Shown here piece after piece: positions 21,201 through 29,384 of a DNA stretch of 30,621 nt. The notes under the pieces were generated by a model. The model was not told where the DNA came from. It did not search any database and saw only the letters and a list, made by a program, of their open reading frames with translations. The DNA lies in NCBI GenBank assembly GCA_001970955.1, contig MPUH01000885.1:1-30621 (forward strand), written 5' to 3'. Every line of letters begins with the position of its first letter. The stretch's first letter is position 1. Origin of the DNA: Stentor coeruleus. Taxonomy: Eukaryota > Ciliophora > Heterotrichea > Heterotrichida > Stentoridae. A program made the position numbers and the translations under genes.

Positions 21201-22094
21201 GCTACATGGAAAAAATGCATTGAAGAAAAGAATTTGACTATTGGAGAATTGAAAAAAGAAATTGAAGACCTAAAAATTAAAAGTAATGAGTCTGTCGAAA
21301 TACAAAACTCAATAAATACCCAAAGGAAAGAATTTGAAAAAGCAGCAAAAATGCAAACGGCTATGCAATCAGAACTTAAAAATGTGAAAGGGGAATTATT
21401 TTCAAGTCTTGAAGCAAGAGAATCTTTGATGCAGGATTTGAAATCGTTAAGAGATGATGAGATTAGATATAAAAAAGATATTTTAGATGCTAAAAAGACT
21501 ATTGTTTTGCTAAAAGAAGATAACTTGCGCTTTTTAAAAGAAATCACAAAACTTAATGATGAGAATTTAAGACTTAGCGACAGCGAAAGTTCTGGCAATT
21601 CTGGAAACGTTGATAGGTATAGACTAAAAATCAAGAAACTTGAAAGTGATATATCATCACTTGAAGCTCAAGTGAAAATCAAAAACACTGAAATTGAAAA
21701 GTATAGTAAAAGATTAGCTGAATTACATAAGAAAGGACCAGAAGGGGATCTCTTGAGGAAAGAAATAGAAAAACAAGCTGAGGAGATAAACAACCTTACT
21801 GAAGGACTTTCAAGGATTACTGAATATGTTTTTAGCTTGCCTTTGAATATGAACGACCCTGAAGATACGTCAATTATTGACTGCACAATAAAAGCTATTA
21901 AACAATTGTATACTGATTTGCAGAATAAGGAAAAAGAAATAAATGAGAAGAAAGTTTTGAGAAAAGGAGAAGGGGGTTCTCAGTCAACAGGAATTTTCAA
22001 GCCTCAAGCAGCTATGAAACCCATGCTTTTTTCACCTACTGATAAGAACTCAAGAGTTCAGTCGCCAAGTAATCGAAGTAGAGGTTTTAAGTAA
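15259..22094 (+). CDS. Kinesin-12 (KIF15-like), giant paralogue; frame broken by a 52-bp repeat plus N
   Basis: As written the frame breaks after 15653, but ignoring 53 bases of repeat and N rejoins both halves into one 2260-residue protein. The motor (about 1-345) has the P-loop GQTGAGKT at 86-93, NKESSRSHS, DLAGSERQKS, YRDSKLTFLLKDSLGG and NEDTSGT, all close to KIF15. A CPKC knuckle lies at 384-387. The rest is an exceptionally long coiled coil with a heptad-register internal repeat at 19314-19750. The tail aligns with that of the short paralogue, including a FSLP module near residue 2174, and ends in a basic Ser/Pro-rich tip. At 2260 residues it is far longer than animal KIF15 (about 1390). 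It probably crosslinks or transports along microtubules. A separate ATG at 15819 could give an apparent 2091-residue protein, but that would lack the ATP-binding P-loop, so it is not the real start. Confidence 0.92.
15601..15705. repeat. 52-bp repeat flanking a single N (probable assembly join)
   Basis: Bases 15601-15652 are repeated exactly at 15654-15705, with the ambiguous base N at 15653. The net 53-base insertion shifts the kinesin frame in the middle of the conserved motor domain (the GILPRCFEFIF segment). Two contig ends overlapping by 52 bp and joined with one N would give exactly this. Confidence 0.95.
19314..19750 (+). repeat. Coiled-coil repeat within the long kinesin rod
   Basis: The protein motif K(I/L)QE starts units at 19314, 19398, 19545 and 19650. 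The first three units are 28, 49 and 35 residues long, all multiples of seven. Units share a KIQE...N...(L/I)NQK..EI..KDKE pattern, so the rod seems to have grown by heptad-preserving duplications. Confidence 0.65.
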
Positions 22095-22466
22095 AAATTG
22101 AATTGATAATATAAAAATGTATTTTTGCAGATGATAAAGCAGAAATCAGCTAAATATTATAATGATATCTGAAGCTTGCACTTGGTATATATAATAATTT
22201 ATAGATTTTTCTATAATTTTATTCTTATTGTAATTACTAAAAAAAGGTCAATAGCTTAAAAAATGCATTATTAAAAGCTCCGTGAAAATCAAATCCTCAA
22301 ATATTTACTCTCAGGCAGTCCTAAAACTCAAAGAAAATTCATCTACCTAAAGTATCAGTGTTCTCTATAATTATAAAATTTTAACTTTTCATGATTATAT
22401 AGCTTATCAAGAATCTCATCAATATATTTGATTAGTATAAAATCTGCAACAATCATATTCATCCAT
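22095..22466. other. Intergenic region, kinesin 3' end to tRNA
   Basis: This AT-rich stretch has no gene seen. It contains the kinesin 3' untranslated region and the 5' flank of the tRNA gene. Confidence 0.4.
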
Positions 22467-22538
22467 CCGAGGTAGTATAGTGGTAAGTATTCCTGCCTGT
22501 CACGCAGGAGACCCGGGTTCAATTCCCGGCCTCGGAGT
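22467..22538 (+). tRNA. tRNA-Asp (anticodon GUC)
   Basis: The acceptor stem TCCGAGG (22467-22473) pairs with CCTCGGA (22531-22537), with discriminator G at 22538. The anticodon stem CCTGC/GCAGG (22493-22497/22505-22509) encloses the loop CTGTCAC, with anticodon GTC at 22500-22502. The T arm contains GGTTCAATTCC (22517-22527), the B box; TAGTATAGTGG (22474-22484) is the A box. There is no intron and CCA is not encoded, as in eukaryotic nuclear genes. The sequence closely follows the usual eukaryotic tRNA-Asp. Confidence 0.97.
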
Positions 22539-22545
22539 TTTTTTA
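22539..22545 (+). terminator. RNA polymerase III terminator
   Basis: A run of seven T directly follows the tRNA discriminator base, the standard Pol III stop signal. Confidence 0.85.
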
Positions 22546-22849
22546 TAACCATTTTATAAAATTCTTATGGCTAAATTTAAGTCCTAAAATCTGACTATTC
22601 TTCGTGATACTCAAGTTTTCTATCTTTCTCTCTTTTTTCGTACCTTCATGAGCCTTACTTAAATCTGTGAAGAACCTGTGCGATCAAATTAATCACTTGG
22701 GAAAATAATTAGCCAGCCTTTGATTTGCTCTTCATAATTTTTGAGCCCCTATATGCTTTAATCGTAAGCCCTAAAGCTAGCAACATGAAAAACTTATCAT
22801 CCTAGACTCCTAACTAATACTAATCATCCTAGACTATATAATCATGATT
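22546..22849. other. Intergenic region downstream of tRNA
   Basis: No intact gene is seen. A 13-bp word containing ATCATCCTAGACT occurs twice near 22785 and 22825. The minus strand may hold a last eroded piece of the sortilin-like relic (a hydrophobic FFMLLALGLTI stretch), which I cannot confirm. Confidence 0.35.
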
Positions 22850-23330
22850 TTTTGTAGATAAAATAAAAGCATAGAGGGTTCCAATTGTGATTCCGCATCT
22901 CCTTTACAAGAATCTCTAGCACTTTACTATATTCTGTAACTGTAAGCATCATATCACTTTATCATACTCTGCTTCAGTGAATATAAATCCCTCTGTTATT
23001 TTACATAATCCAGTTTCTTGTCTATAATACCCTAAATCAAAATCGCAGTTTTCAACTATTTTTGGACTTTAACTCTTCTCCACCGTTATCTTTTATCATC
23101 TTTTTCTTCGAAAACTAAAAAAATTGTGGGTTTAAGGTGAGTAGATTATGATGTTTATATTTTTAAAGCAAAATCAACAATAATATTCTCCAAAATCAGA
23201 CTTTCGTTCCATGAGAAGTATAAGATGACTATAGTTTTTGTGAGTCTACCATCAAGATTATTGTTCTAGATCGCTATTTCGTATACATATCCACCTTTTT
23301 TAGTTCCCTTCAATTTAAACCCTCCTTCTA
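22850..23330 (-). pseudogene. Decayed sortilin/VPS10-domain fragment
   Basis: Reading the minus strand from 23330 downwards gives, in order but in shifting frames with stops, several landmarks of sortilin-type receptors. These are GGYVYEIA, then ILYFSWNE (YFSWNE encoded by 23203-23220, like the Asp-box YSWNEG of VPS10 propellers), then CDFDLGYYRQETGLCK (23000-23047, like the CD-GY-R-C segment of the 10CC module), then YRI and SARDSCKGD. Sortilins are transmembrane cargo receptors of the Golgi-endosome route. Only the end of the propeller and the Cys-rich module are detectable; the rest is lost or unrecognisable. Possible further eroded sequence lies down to about 22740. The call is by pattern, not by alignment. 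Confidence 0.55.
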
Positions 23331-23355
23331 TTTTCTTTCATTAAATTTATATTTA

Positions 23356-23561
23356 AATATTTTTATTCAAATTCTCAGCATTTGAGATGGAAAAATGCTT
23401 TATTTTTACTTTTGTTATAAGGAAATTAAATACTTTTCGTAAATACTAAGAATATTGCAATATTTTTATTCAAATTCTCAGCATTTGAGATGGAAAAATG
23501 CTTTATTTTTACTTTTGTCATAAGGAAATTAAATACTTTTCGTAAATGCTAAGAATATTGC
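23356..23561. repeat. 103-bp tandem duplication
   Basis: Copy 1 is 23356-23458 and copy 2 is 23459-23561. The copies differ by only two transitions (T/C in TTTGTYATAA and A/G in AAATRCTAAG). It directly follows the sortilin-like relic. Confidence 0.95.
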
Positions 23562-24220
23562 TATTATGATCAGTATGTTTGCTTGTCTGGCTACTTCCTG
23601 AAAGCTATGAATCAAATTTGCTAGCGATATATTTTAAAAAATCAAAAAAATGCATGCAATAACAATAGTAGAAAACTAAACTTGATTTCGCTATTATACT
23701 AATAAAAGTTTGATGCTTGTTGAGTGTTTATTATATAAATAGTTTATTTGAAATTAAATAAAAATGCTGCAGAGTTTTCAAAAACATTATTTGCGTGCTT
23801 CTTCTCTAAACACAATATCAAAAGTATATTTTTTCTCTATTTTATTTCTCAAAACTTCACTAGTAAATTATCCTAGACTAGGGATAAACATTATAATAAA
23901 ATTACTATTAATTGCATTAATCACTAAACTCATATGAGCAACTAGTTCAATCTCATCCATAGGTCTGATTACTATAGTGACCTTAATAATATTCCCGATT
24001 CTTTCAAACTGTTGATATATTCAGCTTCATCTCTAATTATACTTTTGAAAGAAAAAAAATCCAAATTTAAATCTTATTTCAAATTTTATCTATAAATTAA
24101 AAAACAATCAATTTCTATAATCTTAATATTCTTTATAGTGGTTAAAAAAATAATAAAAAATTTATTTGCATAGGCATCTGAATATTATGTGGCTTGCTAT
24201 ATATAAATATCGTAACTCTA
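23562..24220. other. Intergenic region upstream of the TTLL gene
   Basis: No firm gene is seen. On the minus strand, about 24025 to 23800, one frame reads coding-like (IYQQFERIGNIIKVTIVIRP and onwards) with a single internal TAA. I do not recognise it, and it may be chance or another fossil. The promoter of the TTLL gene should lie in the last few hundred bases. Confidence 0.35.
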
Positions 24221-26488
24221 ATGGATGAAAAAATACATAAAACTTCATATGCAGGCTTCAGTATTGTATCAGTTGCCCCTTCAAGACCTAATCAAATTGA
24301 CCCAGGGATAGTCGCTAAAATAAAAACCCTCCAAGTCTCAGAAAGTACTAATTGTCAAGGCATATCACTTGAAGGGATAATTAAAGCTGGAAAGTCTTTA
24401 CATGGGAAAAATCATTTATCTTCCTATGCTTTGAAATATTTTGAAAACTCTAGATTAACTCTTGAAAGACTTACAACTGAAATCGATATCCGGCCGCCTT
24501 TAATTAAATTTTCTGCTGTTAAAGAGTTAAAAACTCAATACAACGACATTTTGTCATACAGAATGTTTCAAAGTGATGTAAAGCTTGTCAAAACCATACT
24601 TGAAAACGCTGGATTCATAGCTACAGAAGGGCACGACTGGAATCTACTATGGATTGGACACAATCTGAAGCCGAATTTTTATGATAAGCTTAATGCTTAT
24701 CAGAAAATTAGCCACTTTCCGAATTCGTATGAAATCACCCGCAAAGACTGTTTATGTTCGGCAATAATTCGTATGCAGGAAATTTACGGTAAAGATGCAT
24801 TTAACTTTACTCCAGAGACTTACAATTTGCCAGAAAATTTTTCCCTTCTATACAGTAATTTCTTTAAGGAAAAAAAATCTGTTTGGATAGTAAAGCCAAC
24901 TTGTTCATCTCAAGGCAAAGGTATTTATTTGATTGATAGTGTCAATGAAATTCCAACTGAAGAAACTTGTATTGTATCACGATATATAAGCAACCCTTTA
25001 TTAATAAACTCGTTAAAATTCGATTTGAGGATTTATGTTTTAGTATCAAGTTATGAACCTTTAAGGATTTATATTTATGAAGAAGGCCTTGCAAGATTCG
25101 CTTCAGAAATATATAAGCCAGGACACAAAAATAATAGGTTTATGCATTTAACTAACTATAGTCTGAACAAAAAAAGTGAAAATTTTGTCCAAAATGAAGA
25201 CTTTCGACTTGACAACACAGGACACAAATGGAGTCTATCCGCAATAATCAAGCTATTAGAAGCCAATGGAATTTGCACTAATTTACTAATGAAAAACATT
25301 TATGAGATTATAATAAAAACAATACTTTCACGTGAAAATGCAATAATAGAAACGGCACATAAACTTGGATTGCACAGAACAAGCTGTTTCGATCTCTTAG
25401 GATTTGATGTGCTTATAGATAATAATTTAAAGCCTTGGCTCTTGGAAGTCAACCTTTCACCATCAATGGCAACTGATTCATCACTAGACAGTTATATTAA
25501 AAGTAACCTTCTTGCAGATATGTTCAATTTAATTGGACTCAGGGCTTATGATAAAAAAAAAGATGTTTATGGGAGAAATAGGAGCTTTGCTAAAACTCAA
25601 AAAAAAAGGAATGATTGCAGCCAGTCTCCACCTAGAGGGCGAAAAGATGTTTCTAAAAAGTACCAGGAAGTACTAAAGGAAACTTTAGAAGAACAAGAAC
25701 GCAGGGGACATTTTATAAGAATTTACCCTTCTAAAGGTACAAATTATTTTGATCAGTTCTTTTCATCACCAAGACAAATAAATATGTATTTATATAAAGC
25801 TCTTTATATTGATCTGATGCAAGAAAATGACTTTCTATATTATAAACCTAATACAGCAACATTTTCATCAGGATTAAAGCAAGAATTTAGATATTTCAAA
25901 AGCCGTCCTGGGACTTGCAATATTGATTCTGAAATATTCTGTCCACCGATTTCTCAATTAAAAGCTCATCAGCAAAGGCCAGTTTCAATTGATAATCTTA
26001 GTAATGGACTTGATACAAAAACTGAAGACTCTAATATAAAATGTAGAAATTGTAAAGATAATCAAACTCTTTGCTTATTTTGTCGCCTGCTGAAAATAAC
26101 CAAAGAAGAAAAATGTGTTATAACAAGTGATGACTTACTTATGGAGTATTTAGCTAGACTTGTTCAAGTTTTTGAGAAAAATAAAGATAAAGAAAGTTTG
26201 AAAAAGTCAGTATGGAAATTTAAATTGAATAGTTTTATTACCCACTCTGGAGGAATTTGCAGTGATATTGGGCAGAAAATGTGCAAAAAAGTTAAAAGCA
26301 AGTTGGAAGAAATGAAAGAACGAAGAAGGAAGCTTGCAAGTGTGCTTAAAAGGAAGAAGATATCATTGGAAGATATGGAAAAAGAAGATGTTGTTGGTGG
26401 GGTACTTAAAAAATTCAATTCATGTGAACTTGAAGAATTACTAAAAATATCTTCAAAAAATGCTGTGTTAGAACTTTTGAAGTACTAA
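24221..26488 (+). CDS. Tubulin tyrosine ligase-like polyglutamylase (TTLL4/5-type)
   Basis: From the ATG at 24221 the product has 755 residues. An in-frame TTG at 24194 is upstream but is not a plausible start. The ATP-grasp TTL core spans about 120-440: WIVKP (222-226), SSQGKGIYLI after it, KFDLRIYVL (266-274), FMHLTNYS (307-314) and KPWLLEVNLSPS (404-415), which holds the metal-binding Glu and Asn. The RYI-NPLL, YEEGLARFA and CFDLLGFDVLID contexts match TTLL4/5-type glutamylases, which add glutamate side chains to tubulin tails of axonemes and cortical microtubules. A TTLL-type EEQERRGHFIRIYPS segment follows the core. The C-terminal part has a C608-x2-C-x6-C-x2-C621 cluster that could bind zinc, then a Lys-rich helix. 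The exact substrate (alpha or beta tubulin, initiation or elongation) cannot be told. Confidence 0.9.
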   Translation: MDEKIHKTSYAGFSIVSVAPSRPNQIDPGIVAKIKTLQVSESTNCQGISLEGIIKAGKSLHGKNHLSSYALKYFENSRLTLERLTTEIDIRPPLIKFSAVKELKTQYNDILSYRMFQSDVKLVKTILENAGFIATEGHDWNLLWIGHNLKPNFYDKLNAYQKISHFPNSYEITRKDCLCSAIIRMQEIYGKDAFNFTPETYNLPENFSLLYSNFFKEKKSVWIVKPTCSSQGKGIYLIDSVNEIPTEETCIVSRYISNPLLINSLKFDLRIYVLVSSYEPLRIYIYEEGLARFASEIYKPGHKNNRFMHLTNYSLNKKSENFVQNEDFRLDNTGHKWSLSAIIKLLEANGICTNLLMKNIYEIIIKTILSRENAIIETAHKLGLHRTSCFDLLGFDVLIDNNLKPWLLEVNLSPSMATDSSLDSYIKSNLLADMFNLIGLRAYDKKKDVYGRNRSFAKTQKKRNDCSQSPPRGRKDVSKKYQEVLKETLEEQERRGHFIRIYPSKGTNYFDQFFSSPRQINMYLYKALYIDLMQENDFLYYKPNTATFSSGLKQEFRYFKSRPGTCNIDSEIFCPPISQLKAHQQRPVSIDNLSNGLDTKTEDSNIKCRNCKDNQTLCLFCRLLKITKEEKCVITSDDLLMEYLARLVQVFEKNKDKESLKKSVWKFKLNSFITHSGGICSDIGQKMCKKVKSKLEEMKERRRKLASVLKRKKISLEDMEKEDVVGGVLKKFNSCELEELLKISSKNAVLELLKY

Positions 26489-27816
26489 AGTGATTCAAAT
26501 TTTAGCGTGTAAATATATAAACTCAAATTCTTAATATATAATATTTATAAAATAATGAATTGTTAGCAACCTAAAACTGTACTTAAAAATAATTTACCCT
26601 AAAATATTCAATTAACACAAAACTTATAAAAATAATTGTAAAATAAATGTAAATTTACTATAAAAACAATAAAAATAATCCTAAACAGCAATGCGTAATG
26701 CACAAACCTAGAGATTTTAATATTGATATTATAATTATCATTATAATATCAGTTTTCTAACATTTAATTCATGGATAAACAAGTATATATAGAAGTGATA
26801 TCATTTTGTACACGAAAACGCCCGCAAGCATGGCTCTCACATGACACTTCGGGATAGAATCATCATTTAACACTGCATCTTTCTGACATAGAGCACCTTT
26901 TGCATGGATTCCAAAGAATGCATGGAATAGATGAAATATAGCTCTTTAGATTATACAACTTCCATAAAAAAGTACGTAGAAAGAGGCTAATCACTGCTAT
27001 TTTTTTCAGTGTATTGGGCCAAAGCTGGACTTTTGTAGATGGAAGCCACGCAATTATAAAATGTGAGATTCAAAATATGTTAGATATTTTGAGAAAAAAA
27101 GTAAAATATTCACTGTAGATAACTAATAACTTTTGCTTTTAAAAATTTGAAAATAAGGTTATAGATAAATGATTGTAATTATAGAAATGGAAAATCAGAT
27201 AGTGATATTTTATTAAGAAACTAATTATGGGAAAAATGAAGGAGAAGGTTGAAGATAGTTATAAATGGATTTGAATAAGTTCAGATTTTTTTTTTATTAT
27301 CAATATAGCTTGAGAAATAGCTACACTATGCTAGTTAATTATTTTGATGCAGATTCATATAAGATTATTCTGAAAATACTCAATTTATCGTTAAGGAAAA
27401 AGAATTCATTACAGTTATGGGATTAAATAAAAAACTTAATTGAGCTTTATTTGCTTGTCTTTTTGCGTTGTCTATAAAAAATTATGAGCAAACAAAAAGA
27501 AAAAAGAAAATTCTGAACTCAAAGAAAATAAATAGAAAAACAATAGTGAAACTTATCTTAAATTTTGCAAAATTAGAATATTAAAATGTGCACAAGAATC
27601 ACAGATTGAAATATATTAAACAAACTCTTACTTAATTTCTTATGCACATAACTTTAATATCTTATGTTACGTGATATAAAAGAAATTATTTATAAACTAG
27701 CATTATTCAACCCTAATTTATTAATCATTTCTAATCAGTCTATCTTTAGATTAGTATTAAAAAATGAACTATATAAAATCTTATAGCATAATGCTATATA
27801 AAACTTATGCATTCTT
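26489..27816. other. Intergenic region with possible transposase remnant
   Basis: There is no intact gene. Most of it is very AT-rich, but about 26800-27060 is less so and may hold an IS30-like relic (annotated separately). Confidence 0.4.
26820..26990 (+). pseudogene. Possible IS30-like transposase N-terminus relic
   Basis: A frame starting near 26823 reads GSHMTLRDRIII, stop, HC, then STF, and later DYTTSIKKYVERG. The order HMTL-DRI ... TF ... TT resembles the N-terminal helix-turn-helix of IS30-family transposases (HLTL-DRI ... TF ... TTVSREVKK). Spacing is off by several residues and stops interrupt it, and no DDE region is visible. This is a weak call. Confidence 0.25.
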
Positions 27817-28455
27817 TTATGGCACACTCTTTCCTACTATTGCTTTGAGCTTTAGTATTTTTTCTCCATATGTCATACTAGGTGCAAGTGTTGATCTTAA
27901 ATCTCCATTTGTCTCATTAGTCTCAATTTTTCTTTCAATACTTGAATGCTTCTGATAAGCTGAATTTTTACGAGAGTGATAAGCATTAGGATTTATGGTA
28001 ATTGGCTTAGAAGAATGCAAAATAATCTTAGATCGCTTAGTAAGTTGAATGGCTTGAGGTATATAATATTTATCACCAAGATGAACTTTAGCATGATTGT
28101 TTTTAAAGTCTTTATAAGATAAATGAGGAATTCCTGAATAAGGTGCTGACTCTTGCTTTATTTCGGGTTTACATGTTTGATTGTAATTATAAGACACTGA
28201 TCTATTATGATTGAATGATGATCTAGCATGAATAATAGTTGAAGTTGAGATAGGGCCTTTAACGTATTCTCTGACAAATTCAGGCATAGCGTCTTTTGGT
28301 GTGCTTCTTTTAGGATCCTTTTCAGAAGATCTAAACGTGTGAAGGTTAAGCTGATAAGCTCGATTTGGAATATAAGTAAATGAGGTAAGATAATTGTCAG
28401 ATTTAGAAGCTAGGTAAGGATTTTTCTTTGGAGAAGGAGTTGAATTTCTAGACAT
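27817..28455 (-). CDS. Unrecognised basic Ser/Pro-rich protein (212 aa)
   Basis: I do not recognise this protein. It has 212 residues with an ATG start and TAA stop, and no membrane segment. It begins with a STPSPKK phosphorylation-like motif and is rich in Ser, Asn, Lys and Tyr, so it is probably mostly disordered. Possible ordered patches are MPEFVREYVKGP (about 57-68) and the stretch with HLGDKYYIPQAIQLTKRSKI (about 124-143). The C-terminus has APSMTYGEKILKLKAIVGK. The style resembles the 185-residue protein at 7823-8380, with shared TPSP motifs and basic charge, but I see no aligned homology. Opposing frames over the same bases are short and look like shadows. Confidence 0.6.
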   Translation of the reverse strand: MSRNSTPSPKKNPYLASKSDNYLTSFTYIPNRAYQLNLHTFRSSEKDPKRSTPKDAMPEFVREYVKGPISTSTIIHARSSFNHNRSVSYNYNQTCKPEIKQESAPYSGIPHLSYKDFKNNHAKVHLGDKYYIPQAIQLTKRSKIILHSSKPITINPNAYHSRKNSAYQKHSSIERKIETNETNGDLRSTLAPSMTYGEKILKLKAIVGKSVP

Positions 28456-29294
28456 TATAAATTAGAATTTAATTTTACTGTTTTGGAAAATATTCAAGGA
28501 GATATCTATATAAAATAAAACATGAGGAAGTTTGGGCTGAAAATCATAAGTTAGAAAAATTAAATAAATTCAAAAAATTAAAAATCCAAATAAATTGATT
28601 TAGGATAACAAGTAAATTAGTGAAAACAAGAAAAGGCTCAGCCGATTATTAGCTAGTCAAATGATATTATTTATGATGGCATTCTACAATGAGAGAATTA
28701 GAAATTAGATTCTCTATTAGTTAAAGCTCAAATTTATAGATAACCCAAAAAGATGGCTTACAAAAATTCTAAAAAAATACATAATAATCTTTATAGCAGA
28801 TTTTATAGATAACCCAAAAAGATGGCTTACAAAAATTCTAAAAAAATACATAATAATCTTTATAGCAGATTTAAGAACTAGAGCATTATTTGATATAATA
28901 ATTTACAATCAAATATATCAAGGATTTTCTATTTCTGCGTATTCAATTAAATTTTTTTGAGAAATAAGAATCAATTTATTTAAAATATTAATTATCATAA
29001 AGGTTGAAGACTTTATCTTAAAGACATTAATGAATTAATTTATCTAAGTAAGCTATTTAAAATAGTGAGTAGGAAAAGTCGTTTATAAAGGTATAAAATT
29101 ATTGCGAGCTTACTTAATGAAAATTAAGTGGTACTATACTATTAAATTTAAATTATAAAAAACTGTTTTATAGTACATAATTAGCACATCCACACAAGTA
29201 AAATCAAAAAATATATAATCTCAAGTCAAAGATGAATAGAAGATTAATAAAACGATAATTTAGACAAATAAAAAGTATATTATCTATTAATTTT
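28456..29294. other. AT-rich intergenic region
   Basis: No gene is seen. It contains a perfect 69-bp tandem duplication (28733-28870) and ends at the left end of the Tigger-like element. Confidence 0.45.
28733..28870. repeat. Perfect 69-bp tandem duplication
   Basis: Copy 1 is 28733-28801 and copy 2 is 28802-28870, with no mismatch. The unit contains TAACCCAAAAAGATGGCTTAC. It is not part of any recognised gene. Confidence 0.97.
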
Positions 29295-29296
29295 TA

Positions 29297-29362
29297 TAAA
29301 GTGTAACCTGCTAAGTCGAACACCTGCATAAGAGAAACACTTCCCTAACTCGAGCGGTAATC
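29297..29362 (+). repeat. 17-bp iterated motifs at the transposon left end
   Basis: TAAGTCGAAC (29312), TAAGAGAAAC (29329) and TAACTCGAGC (29346) recur at an exact 17-bp spacing, and the preceding AACCTGC suits the same period. CENP-B-like transposase domains bind about 17-bp sites, so these may be former binding sites. Confidence 0.7.
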
Positions 29363-29384
29363 AACTTGATAGAATCAGGAAATT

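Noticed and set aside
21104..21634. Long antisense frames (176 codons and others) across the kinesin rod
   Set aside because: They are Ser/Leu/Phe-rich complements of Lys/Glu-rich coiled coil, a known shadow effect, with no independent evidence.
15819..22094. Separate 2091-residue kinesin-like gene starting at 15819
   Set aside because: It would lack the P-loop half of the motor. The missing half lies in frame immediately upstream once the 52-bp repeat plus N is discounted.
22355..22552. Small minus-strand frame over the tRNA
   Set aside because: It is produced by the complement of the tRNA gene and its flanks.
24194..24220. Upstream in-frame TTG as start of the TTLL gene
   Set aside because: Non-ATG initiation is unlikely here. 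The ATG at 24221 gives a full TTLL protein.
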